Numbered from the stretch's first letter, positions 1 to 6,178 are shown. The stretch is 6,182 nt of DNA from AM-0621 sp964573505 (GCA_964573505.1 CAZNMS010000515.1:1-6182), one strand, 5' to 3'. The notes: a model not told the origin generated them from the letters alone. Program-made: numbers and translations.

Positions 1-54
1 GAAATCAAGACTCGTCGGCTGATACCACTTACCCCCACTGTTTCGCGATGAGCC
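1..54 (-). mobile_element. Probable end of an insertion sequence inside the PSD1 coding region (partial)
   Basis: On the minus strand, PSD1-like coding sequence runs through RARTNT. It then switches at about position 54 to DNA beginning GGCTCATCGCGAAACAGTGG, which encodes nothing like the conserved PLQAL...LND that normally follows. The sharp junction within a highly conserved block suggests insertion of foreign DNA. The GGCTC start is reminiscent of ISL3-family terminal repeats, from memory and unverified. Only 54 bases are visible, so there is no transposase, opposite end or target duplication to confirm it. An assembly join or a divergent C-terminus are alternatives. Confidence 0.5.
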
Positions 55-3039
55 GGTATTCGTGCGGGCTCGGCGCATGACACAGGTTTCACGATCCGGC
101 GCGTCGAAAGATGTCATTGTCGGCGGCGGACATGTCCGTTTCCAAAATGTGTACATACCCCGGCGGTAAAGATCCTCGCCCGCGCTTTGCTTATAGACCG
201 CGCGACGCTCGACCGAGACGTCCTGCCAAAGTCCGTCGGGTTGATACGGCATCACACTCGGGCCGCCGATTTTGCGACTGAGCAAGCCGCTGACGAACAG
301 TGCTTGATCGCGAATCGTCTCGGCAGACAGACGCACGCGCGGGCCGCGTGCCAGTAAGACGTTCTTCGGATCGCGTTCGAGCATGCTCGGTGTCAGGTGT
401 GATGACTGGCGATAAGTCGCACTCAGCACGATCTGCTTGAGCAACCGGCGGACGTTCCATGCTTTGTGCGATTGGCTCGACGCTGAGGCTGCGTCAGTCG
501 CAGTCGGCGCGGCACTGCGGTCAATGAAGTCGGTCGCAAGCCAATCCAATAGTTCGGGATGCGTCGGCCATGTGCCCTGCGAGCCGAAGTCCTCGACGGT
601 TTCGACCAGTCCGGTCCCGAAGAACATCTGCCAGAAGCGATTGACGGTGACTCGGGCCGTCAGCGGATGACGCTGCTCCGTCAGCCAACGCGCGAGACCG
701 AGACGGTTTTGCGGTGCGTGTTCGGGGAAGTCAGACAGCACGCTCGGCACGCCGGCCGCGACTTTCTCGCCCGGCGCGTCGTATTGCCCGCGACGCAACA
801 TAAAGGTGTCGCGCGGTTGCGGCAGTTCTTGCATCACCATCGTCGTGATCGACTGGCCGTCGAGCGTTGAGATCTGCTGCGCGAGCTTGCCGTCATCCGT
901 CTTGAGTCGGCGATACTCGGCGTCGACGTGCTCCAAATAGTGAAGGCGGATCGCGTCTTGTTGAGTGCGCGTGCGATCGCTGACCGGGGTCTTGAGCGCT
1001 GCCGCCAGTTCGTTCGTCGGGACTTTGCCACTCTGCAGAGCGAGCACATCAGCAGCAGACAGCGCGAAGTCATAGACGCGGAAGTCGGCCATCTGCCCCT
1101 TAAACGGGATCGACGAAAGCCGCTGTCCGAGCCGCAGCGGTTTGTCGGTCTGAATGCTGTCCTTGAGCGAGTCGTTCATGACTTCGATCTCAACCGGCAG
1201 TCCGTCGACATAGAGCTTGAGGCCAGCGGCTTTGCTCGAACCATCAAACGTCACGGCGATGTGATGCCACAACTGCGGCTTCATCGCGTCTTTCGTTTGC
1301 ACCTTCAGTCCGTTGCTCGGCCATGAATTCACGAGATGCACGGCGAGCTTGCCGTTCTCGACATTGCAGTCGTAACCGCGAAACGCAGCCGCATCGTCCA
1401 TCTTCGAAAAGACGCACATCGCTCCGTTGCCGACCGGCTGAATCCATGCCGCGAACGTGAAGGGCGTGCTGCGATCAAAGGCCGCGACGCTGCCGACTTC
1501 GATGTTCGTCTTACCGTCGAAGTCGAAAGCCGAACCATGAGGCGACTGCACGACATTAGCTTTGCCATGCAGTTTGGCGACGGTTCGCAGTTCGCTCGGT
1601 GAGGCAGCGGCTTCGGATTGGCTGCTCGGCTTGCTCGTTGCCTTTGCGTCCGTCGGACTGGCCGGGACTGCAATTCGCATTACAGAGCGAACCTCAATGC
1701 CGCCGTCTTTCAGCTCGAAGGGAACGTGCAGCGTCGGACCGTTCGGCAATTGAGCGAGGTCTTCCGGTTTGAGGCTGCTCTCCCATGCGGCGATGACATC
1801 CGCAGAGACCGCGTTCGAGCGAGCGCTGATGCGAGAGGCGAGCTGCTCACGCTCAGTTCGGAGCGCGGCAAGCTGCTCACGAACTCGCTTCGGCAAGACC
1901 TTCATGTAGGGCTCAGCCGGTGCTCCCGAGTTGTAGCCGACCGTTTTGTCGGGCACGTTGTTGAAGAACGCGAAGAAGCGGTAGTAGTCGCGCTGCGTGA
2001 GCGGGTCGTATTTGTGGTCGTGACAGCGAGCACATTGCAGAGACAGACCTAAGAAGACGCTCGCTGTTGTGTGAACGCGATCGGCGACGTACTCGACGCG
2101 GTACTCCTCGGGGATGATGCCGCCTTCGGTCGTGATGACGTGATTGCGATTGAAGCCCGTCGCAATGAGCTGCTCGGTTGTCGGATTCGGCAAGAGGTCA
2201 CCGGCAAGCTGCTCGGTGATGAAGCGATCAAACGGCATGTTCTCGCGAAAGGCATCGATCACCCAATCGCGCCACGGCCACATCGTGCGATCTTCGTCGT
2301 TGTTGTAGCCATTGGAGTCGGCGTACCTCGCCAGATCGAGCCACATCATCGCCATTCGCTCGGCATAGGCATCGGATGCCAGCAGCCGATCAACCGCTGC
2401 TTCATAAGCCGCATCGAACGAGCCTTGCTTTGCCTGCTGTAAGAATTGCTGCATCTCAGTGAGAGACGGCGGCAGTCCAGTGAGATCGAGCGACACTCGG
2501 CGCAAGAGCGTTTCGGCACTTGCTTGAGCAGACGGCTGCAAGCCTTCTGCTTCAAGGCGCGCCAAGACGAAGCGGTCAATGTCGCTGCGGCACCACTGCC
2601 CGTTACGAACGACCGGCAGCTCGGGCCGCGTCGGCAGCACGAAGGCCCAATGCTGCTGATACTCGGCACCTTGCTCGATCCAGCGTTTGAGAATCGCCTG
2701 CTCGGCAGCAGTCACCTTCTTATTGGTGGCCGGCGGAGGCATCACGAGATCGGGATCGTGACTCGCAATGCGTTTGAGCAGCTCACTCTGCTCGGGCTTG
2801 CCGGGCACGATCGCCGCTTTGCCGGAGTCGAGCGTTGCGAGTGCTCGCTCGCGTTGATCAAGCCGCAAGTTGGCTTGCCGAGCTTTGTCGTCGAAGCCGT
2901 GACAGGCAAAGCAATGGTTCGAGAGGATCGGCCGCACGTCGCGGTTGTATTGCACGCGTTGCTCAGCGCGAGACTGAGCCGAGCATGCTCCGTGAAGCAG
3001 ATGAAGCGCGAGCAGCATTAATAAGAAGGTGCGTTGCAT
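1..3039 (-). CDS. Exported PSCyt1-PSCyt2(DUF1549)-LamG-PSD1(DUF1553) cytochrome-like protein, 3' end missing and probably interrupted
   Basis: The reading frame is open from the ATG at 3037-3039 to the window edge; the nearest upstream in-frame stop is at 3169-3171. Residues 1-23 form a signal peptide (MQRTFLLMLLALHLLHGACSA, then Q). PSCyt1 covers about residues 34-133, with haem motif C43-F-A-C46-H47 and M100 in MPPP as a likely axial ligand. PSCyt2/DUF1549 covers about 153-360, with RRVSLDLTGLPPS and a second haem motif, C336-A-R-C339-H340. A short coiled coil (about 384-405) and an Ala/Ser/Pro linker (about 459-486) lead to a LamG/concanavalin-like domain (about 490-672). PSD1/DUF1553 begins near residue 754 and includes VTVNRFWQMFFGTGLVET and DAPDRETC (979-986). 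The family is widespread in planctomycetes, often beside DUF1501 proteins; its exact reaction is unsettled, and polysaccharide-related redox chemistry is only a common suggestion. Conserved sequence stops at residue 995 (position 55), where PLQAL-type sequence and about 100 more residues would be expected. No clear Shine-Dalgarno precedes the start. Domain identity is secure; whether the gene is intact is doubtful. Confidence 0.93.
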   Translation of the reverse strand, partial: MQRTFLLMLLALHLLHGACSAQSRAEQRVQYNRDVRPILSNHCFACHGFDDKARQANLRLDQRERALATLDSGKAAIVPGKPEQSELLKRIASHDPDLVMPPPATNKKVTAAEQAILKRWIEQGAEYQQHWAFVLPTRPELPVVRNGQWCRSDIDRFVLARLEAEGLQPSAQASAETLLRRVSLDLTGLPPSLTEMQQFLQQAKQGSFDAAYEAAVDRLLASDAYAERMAMMWLDLARYADSNGYNNDEDRTMWPWRDWVIDAFRENMPFDRFITEQLAGDLLPNPTTEQLIATGFNRNHVITTEGGIIPEEYRVEYVADRVHTTASVFLGLSLQCARCHDHKYDPLTQRDYYRFFAFFNNVPDKTVGYNSGAPAEPYMKVLPKRVREQLAALRTEREQLASRISARSNAVSADVIAAWESSLKPEDLAQLPNGPTLHVPFELKDGGIEVRSVMRIAVPASPTDAKATSKPSSQSEAAASPSELRTVAKLHGKANVVQSPHGSAFDFDGKTNIEVGSVAAFDRSTPFTFAAWIQPVGNGAMCVFSKMDDAAAFRGYDCNVENGKLAVHLVNSWPSNGLKVQTKDAMKPQLWHHIAVTFDGSSKAAGLKLYVDGLPVEIEVMNDSLKDSIQTDKPLRLGQRLSSIPFKGQMADFRVYDFALSAADVLALQSGKVPTNELAAALKTPVSDRTRTQQDAIRLHYLEHVDAEYRRLKTDDGKLAQQISTLDGQSITTMVMQELPQPRDTFMLRRGQYDAPGEKVAAGVPSVLSDFPEHAPQNRLGLARWLTEQRHPLTARVTVNRFWQMFFGTGLVETVEDFGSQGTWPTHPELLDWLATDFIDRSAAPTATDAASASSQSHKAWNVRRLLKQIVLSATYRQSSHLTPSMLERDPKNVLLARGPRVRLSAETIRDQALFVSGLLSRKIGGPSVMPYQPDGLWQDVSVERRAVYKQSAGEDLYRRGMYTFWKRTCPPPTMTSFDAPDRETCVMRRARTNTGSSRNSGGKWYQPTSLDF

Positions 3040-3094
3040 GTGAGGCGTCTCGTCAGATGGCGAATTGACTGAGTCATTAAATGCTGGCTTTGGC

Positions 3095-3257
3095 CGTTTA
3101 ACCGCGAGCGCTGAAAAACACGCCCCTCGGGCTTGCCCCAGGGGCTTGGCGGCTTCTGCGCTACTCGTTCAGAAGTGAGTAGCGCAGAAGCCGTTGAACC
3201 CCCGGGGCAAGCCCGGGGGCGGTTTTTCAGCAGTCCCCAGAAGGTCGCGGTTAAACG
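3095..3257. repeat. 163-bp multi-part inverted-repeat (MITE-like) element
   Basis: Four successive arm pairs nest about one centre. The outer arms cgtttaaccgcga (3095-3107) and tcgcggttaaacg (3245-3257) match perfectly over 13 bp. Next come gctgaaaaac (3110-3119) with gtttttcagc (3222-3231), then cgggcttgcccc (3128-3139) with ggggcaagcccg (3204-3215). Innermost are 17 perfectly paired bases, 3150-3166 with 3177-3193, around a 10-base loop. The right side has 13 unpaired bases (3232-3244), so symmetry is not complete. No obvious target-site duplication flanks it. It lies about 55 bp upstream of the minus-strand gene, so it is not that gene's terminator. It could fold as a cruciform or a long RNA hairpin. 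Confidence 0.85.
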
Positions 3258-3390
3258 TCTCGATTCAGGCCGCGTGACATATAAGAGCGGGGACTGACGC
3301 CGGGAATCTACTCGCGAGCCTCAGCCTGACCGGTCCGAAGACGCTTCAACCGAGGACCAGTCGAGGAACGACTTCCCGGTTTGAGTCGCG

Positions 3391-3445
3391 TAGGTCGGAC
3401 GCCTCCGTCCGACAGCGACGCAGCACGGACGTAGGCGTCCATGCT
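3391..3445. repeat. Pair of small intergenic hairpins (GTCGGAC type)
   Basis: The first is gtcggac (3394-3400), a six-base loop gcctcc, then gtccgac (3407-3413). The second is agcacggac (3422-3430) with gtccatgct (3437-3445), eight of nine bases paired around gtaggc. The gtaggtcggacgcctccg wording is of a kind I remember as repeated between genes in planctomycete genomes; its function is unknown. Confidence 0.7.
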
Positions 3446-3751
3446 AATAACTCGGGACGCTCTTCTCCGACGATCCCTGAGACGAACGACTCGACTTGAG
3501 CGGCAACATCGGCGATTCGCGATGAATTGCAGCCTGCTGCGAGCGAGAACGAGGGACCGACGGGACCGTCGCAGGTAGTCCTCACCGGCTCGACCGGCAT
3601 AGGTCCGAATATGGGACTGATTCGCATGCCTTCCTCGCAGCTTCTCTAGCTTGACGCGATTCGGGCTGATTGAGGCTGCTCGGCGCCCGCAAAGTTCCGC
3701 GCATCTTCCATAGCCGGAATGACCGTCATAACCAGTCGTAAAAACGAGCCC

Positions 3752-3785
3752 AAGTCCTAGTGAAATAAGGACTTAAGAGCTTAAG
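3752..3785. repeat. Two overlapping small stem-loops
   Basis: aagtcct (3752-3758) pairs with aggactt (3768-3774) around a nine-base loop. It overlaps a second symmetric unit, cttaag-ag-cttaag (3772-3785). The two cannot both form fully, because bases 3772-3774 are shared. No coding context and no following T run, so this is not called a terminator. Confidence 0.5.
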
Positions 3786-3819
3786 AGGCCGAAACGGCGC
3801 CGCCGATACCTTCCCTCAG

Positions 3820-3871
3820 ACTCGTCTAGGCCGACCCGCCAACAGGTCGGTGACACGGAAGTGAGACGAGT
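3820..3871. repeat. Nested stem-loop
   Basis: An outer perfect 8-bp pair, actcgtct (3820-3827) with agacgagt (3864-3871), encloses an inner 6-bp pair, ccgacc (3831-3836) with ggtcgg (3845-3850). The right side carries 13 extra unpaired bases between the stems. Function is unknown. Confidence 0.55.
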
Positions 3872-3957
3872 GGGCTTGAAACGGACGGCGCGTGAGTCTT
3901 CGGGTTGTACGGCCCAATACGCCTCAGGAGATTCCGTCAGTCGTCCTTGCAGGTTGT

Positions 3958-4000
3958 CCTTCAACTAATTGGCAGCGGCTCTGCCACCTAATGTTGAAGG
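3958..4000. repeat. 43-base imperfect hairpin (TGGCAG-type)
   Basis: The outer stem ccttcaac (3958-3965) / gttgaagg (3993-4000) is perfect. The inner stem tggcag (3970-3975) / ctgcca (3981-3986) surrounds the five-base loop cggct, with a small asymmetric bulge between the two stems. It lies about 180 bases upstream of the Cys-rich gene. It lacks a T run, so it is not an intrinsic terminator for either strand. Confidence 0.65.
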
Positions 4001-4072
4001 GTGTTCCGACGAAAACAGTTTCGCCTTTATCCCAAGCATTTGGTCCAGCCGGGAAAAGTGACGCGCGTCAGA

Positions 4073-4114
4073 AGTGGCGCTCGATTCCTGGTTGCCCGTG
4101 AATGAGCCGCCACT
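4073..4114 (+). promoter_or_regulatory. Possible leader hairpin upstream of the Cys-rich gene
   Basis: agtggcg-ctc-gattc (4073-4087) can pair with gaatgagccgccact (4100-4114), with one bulged base in the lower stem and one near the top, around a 12-base loop. It ends about 40 bases before the upstream candidate start and 67 before the preferred one. If transcription begins upstream, it would sit in the 5' untranslated leader and could affect stability or translation. The transcription start is not known, so the role is inference. Confidence 0.35.
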
Positions 4115-4143
4115 TGCTTATCCCTGTGACCCCGGGAATGTTT

Positions 4144-4172
4144 GGAGAAGGCACATGTCCAAGGGCAAGGAG
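4144..4172 (+). promoter_or_regulatory. Two ribosome-binding sites serving alternative starts of the Cys-rich gene
   Basis: aaggag (4167-4172) lies nine bases before the ATG at 4182 and is the better match to Shine-Dalgarno. A second site, ggag (4144-4147), lies seven bases before an in-frame ATG at 4155. The 4182 start gives a compact signal peptide (MKWIRT then a hydrophobic run). The 4155 start adds nine residues (MSKGKETLR) but would still yield an exported protein. I prefer 4182. A further in-frame GTG at 4074 overlaps the leader hairpin and is unlikely. Confidence 0.6.
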
Positions 4173-4181
4173 ACGCTGCGT

Positions 4182-5735
4182 ATGAAATGGATCCGAACGC
4201 TTAGTGCAGTAGTCGCGACAGTGGGAATGAGTGTCAGCGCTCAAGCTGCTCTCTTCTCCTTCGGCGGCCATTGTGGCGCCGAGAAGAGCTGCGGCTGTGC
4301 ATCGACATGCCAGCCGCGATGTTGCAAACCAACAATTCAACGACCGTGTGAGAGTCCCTGCTACACGTACCAACGGCAGATCTCTCAATGCTGCAAGCCA
4401 GCTTGCTGCGCTCCTGCGAGCGTGACTTGCTGTGCTCCAGCAGCGAAACACTGCGGTCCGGCAGCTTGCGGACCGGCTTGCGGTCCTCAAGCGGCAGCTT
4501 GTGCTGCTCCACATGCAGCCAACTGCGGACCAGCTTGTGGTCCTCAGGCGGCAGCTTGTGCAGCTCCTCATGCTGCGAACTGCGGCCCAGCTTGCGGTCC
4601 TCAAGCAGCAGCTTGTGCGGCTCCGCAGGCAGCTTGCGGTCCTCAAGCGGCGGCGTGTGCGGCTCCGGCTGCATGTGCTCCAGCTTGCGGTCCTAAGGCG
4701 GCAGCTTGTGCAGCTCCGGCTGCGGCGAACTGCGGTCCGGCTTGTGGTCCTCATGGTGCGAACTGTGCAGCTCCGGCTGCGTGTGCTCCGGCCTGTGGTC
4801 CTAAGGCTGCGGCTTGTGCAGCTCCGGCAGCTTGCGGTCCGGCTTGCGGTCCTCAAGCGGCAGCTTGTGCAGCTCCTCATGCTGCGAACTGCGGTCCTGC
4901 TTGTGGTCCGAAGGCTGCGAACTGTGCAGCTCCTTGTGCCGCGAACTGCGGTCCTGCTTGCGGTCCTAAGGGAGCGAATTGTGCTGCTCCTTGTGCCGCG
5001 AACTGTGGCCCAGCTTGTGGTCCGAAGGGTGCGAACTGCGCCGCTCCTTGTGCGGCGAACTGCGGTCCTGCTTGCGGCCCGAAGGGTGCGAGCTGTGCCG
5101 CTCCGTGCAACGCTGGTGCTTGCGGTCCTCGCACCGCTGGCTGCTGCACGACTCAATGCTGCGACGATCCCTGCAAGATTGCTGAGCTGATTTATCAGTC
5201 TCAGACCGCTTGCTACGCCAAAGATCGCGCTAAGGCGATCGACAAGCTGGGCGATCGTTACAACTGTGTTTGCAATCCCGAAATCATGTGCGCCTTCGTC
5301 TATGCCTTGAATGACTGCGACGAACGCGTTCGCCATGAGGCGGCTGATGAGATCGGTGATCAAGTTCGTAAGAACGGTTGCTGCTGCATGAACGACAAAG
5401 TCGTGCAAGCTCTGACCGTTGCGTTGGCTGACTGCGACCGAGGCGTCCGAGCGGAAGCGAAGGAAGCTTTGGAACTCTGCGGTTACAAGGTTGTGGATTG
5501 CTGCAAGAGCAAGTGCGCACCGCGTTGCGGCGACGCTTGCGGTCCGAAGTGTGGCCCAGCCGCTTGCGGCCCGGCTTGTGCTCCGGCTTGTGCAGTTCCG
5601 AGTGCTGCTCCTGCGGCTCCGATGGGAACAGAAGCAGCTCCGGCTCCTGCTCCGGCTCCTCCAGCCGAGAAGAGTGCTGCTGCTCCTCGCACCAGCCGCA
5701 ACAAGTTGGCTGGCCTCTTCGGCCTGCTTGACTAG
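4182..5735 (+). CDS. Secreted Cys/Ala/Pro-rich repeat protein with a HEAT-like domain
   Basis: The product has 517 residues. Residues 1-22 form a signal peptide ending AQA before ALFSFGG, so the protein is exported. Residues 31-90 are a Cys-rich lead-in with several CC pairs. Residues 91-311 hold about twelve copies of a 19-residue repeat, consensus NCGPACGPKAANCAAPHAA. Residues about 332-433 look like a two-unit HEAT-type helical domain, with matching segments CDERVRHEAADEIGDQ and CDRGVRAEAKEALELCG. A second Cys cluster (440-470) repeats the CGPACAPAC wording. The tail is Ala/Pro-rich and ends KLAGLFGLLD. By hand count about 79 Cys are present, roughly 15% of residues. I do not recognise a named family. 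Chemical studies reported planctomycete walls rich in Cys and Pro, so a disulfide-cross-linked surface or wall role is a reasonable inference; metal binding is the alternative. It is monocistronic as far as visible, with its own terminator. The alternative start is ATG 4155. Confidence 0.88.
   Translation: MKWIRTLSAVVATVGMSVSAQAALFSFGGHCGAEKSCGCASTCQPRCCKPTIQRPCESPCYTYQRQISQCCKPACCAPASVTCCAPAAKHCGPAACGPACGPQAAACAAPHAANCGPACGPQAAACAAPHAANCGPACGPQAAACAAPQAACGPQAAACAAPAACAPACGPKAAACAAPAAANCGPACGPHGANCAAPAACAPACGPKAAACAAPAACGPACGPQAAACAAPHAANCGPACGPKAANCAAPCAANCGPACGPKGANCAAPCAANCGPACGPKGANCAAPCAANCGPACGPKGASCAAPCNAGACGPRTAGCCTTQCCDDPCKIAELIYQSQTACYAKDRAKAIDKLGDRYNCVCNPEIMCAFVYALNDCDERVRHEAADEIGDQVRKNGCCCMNDKVVQALTVALADCDRGVRAEAKEALELCGYKVVDCCKSKCAPRCGDACGPKCGPAACGPACAPACAVPSAAPAAPMGTEAAPAPAPAPPAEKSAAAPRTSRNKLAGLFGLLD
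4452..5114 (+). repeat. 57-bp tandem repeats encoding CGPACGP units
   Basis: About twelve units of nominally 57 bp (19 codons) lie head to tail within the Cys-rich gene; some are shortened, for example one 13-residue copy near 4623. Early units read NCGPACGPQAAACAAPHAA. The last four, starting at 4887, 4944, 5001 and 5058, move to a Lys/Gly form with an extra Cys (PKGANCAAPC). Unit boundaries are exact for the last four and approximate earlier. The array keeps several other frames open, producing long spurious open frames on both strands. Confidence 0.9.
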
Positions 5736-5742
5736 TTGACGC

Positions 5743-5758
5743 GAAGCCTTGCGGCTTC
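5743..5758 (+). repeat. Small hairpin just after the stop codon
   Basis: gaagcc (5743-5748) pairs with ggcttc (5753-5758) around a four-base loop, ttgc, starting eight bases after the TAG stop. No T run follows. It may stabilise the 3' end of the message ahead of the main terminator. Confidence 0.5.
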
Positions 5759-5774
5759 AACTGACTGAAACTGA

Positions 5775-5808
5775 ACGCGGCTCTGGCACACCAGAGCCGC
5801 GTTTTTTT
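5775..5808 (+). terminator. Strong rho-independent terminator of the Cys-rich gene
   Basis: A perfect 12-bp stem, acgcggctctgg (5775-5786) with ccagagccgcgt (5791-5802), closes a four-base loop, caca. It runs directly into seven T residues (5802-5808). It lies 40 bases after the stop codon, which places the end of the plus-strand transcript here. Confidence 0.93.
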
Positions 5809-5870
5809 ATTGCTGGTGAGTTTGCGGCGGCGAGTTTGGCAGTGTGGCTTCTACGTCGGCCGTGAATTCA

Positions 5871-5906
5871 ATAGGACGAATAGGACCGATGGGACGGATA
5901 GGAATA
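5871..5906. repeat. Four copies of a degenerate 9-bp tandem repeat
   Basis: ataggacga (5871-5879), ataggaccg (5880-5888), atgggacgg (5889-5897) and ataggaata (5898-5906) follow without gaps. The shared core is at-gga at the same phase in all four copies. No gene is associated with it. Confidence 0.75.
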
Positions 5907-6012
5907 AGAAATACACACTGATGCGGTAGGCCGATGAAAACTAGCCCTTAACGAGGACAAATAACAAAACCGATCGGTCGGGATCTGTTTCGCATTAGGC
6001 CCGAAGGGTCGT

Positions 6013-6178
6013 GATTCGAAAGCCCAGGGCGAGAGCCCTGGGAAGAACAACAGCCTGCACCAAGATAGCCCCAACGGGGCGAGATTCGATGGTCGCGCGG
6101 TCTCCGAATAGCGCCCCCTTGGGGCTTACGTTTCCGTTGCTTTCCACCCCCAGGGCTATCGCCCTGGGCTTTCGAATC
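6013..6178. repeat. Nested inverted-repeat element with 30-bp arms
   Basis: The arms at 6013-6042 and 6149-6178 are inverted copies that match at 29 of 30 bases; each begins gattcgaaag at its outer end. Each arm also folds on itself (cccagggcga-agccctggg). Between them lie two more palindromic units, tagccccaacggggcga (6066-6082) and gcgcccccttggggc (6111-6125). The element may continue past the window edge. This wording is of a kind I associate with planctomycete interspersed repeats; no transposase is present. Confidence 0.8.

Larger units (their letters stand above)
3040..4154. other. Gene-free intergenic region with many hairpins
   Basis: This 1.1-kb stretch separates the two divergent genes. 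The open frames on either strand are short (under about 95 codons), run through the hairpins, and show no recognisable domain. What it holds is a long inverted-repeat element and several independent stem-loops, each listed separately. No promoter for either gene could be named with confidence: I found no paired -35/-10 boxes close to consensus. Confidence 0.7.

Noticed and set aside
1329..2669. Several open frames of 100-190 codons within the PSD1-type gene on both strands
   Set aside because: The minus-strand frame starting at 3039 gives continuous, family-conserved protein across the whole region, so these are shadows.
3095..3257. Inverted repeat as an intrinsic terminator
   Set aside because: It lies upstream of the minus-strand gene, no plus-strand gene ends nearby, and its T run is inside an arm of the repeat, not after a simple stem.
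3346..3627. 93-codon minus-strand frame with a plausible AGGA before its ATG
   Set aside because: It ends inside the GTCGGAC hairpins, has no recognisable motif, and lies in repeat-rich intergenic DNA. Homologues would be needed to accept it.
3773..3964. 63-codon minus-strand frame
   Set aside because: It covers two hairpin units and has no ribosome-binding site or familiar sequence; most likely chance.
4114..4141. Possible promoter TTGCTT (4114-4119) with GAATGT (4136-4141) for the Cys-rich gene
   Set aside because: The -10 box matches consensus poorly and the start would fall almost on the first ribosome-binding site; too weak to call.
4432..5190. 252-codon plus-strand frame overlapping the repeats in another phase (Leu/Val/Arg-rich)
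   Set aside because: It is a shifted reading of the same tandem repeat; the signal peptide and HEAT-like domain belong to the 4182 frame.
4068..5408. Long minus-strand open frame (446 codons) antisense to the Cys-rich gene, rich in Arg, Thr and Ser
   Set aside because: It mirrors the 57-bp repeat and GC-skewed codons of the plus-strand gene. It has no domain or ribosome-binding support, and silent-site drift between repeat units follows the plus-strand frame.
5868..6074. 68-codon minus-strand frame (contains SPWAFESRPFGPN)
   Set aside because: It is translated from the 9-bp tandem repeat and an inverted-repeat arm. Such repeats often create false hypothetical proteins.
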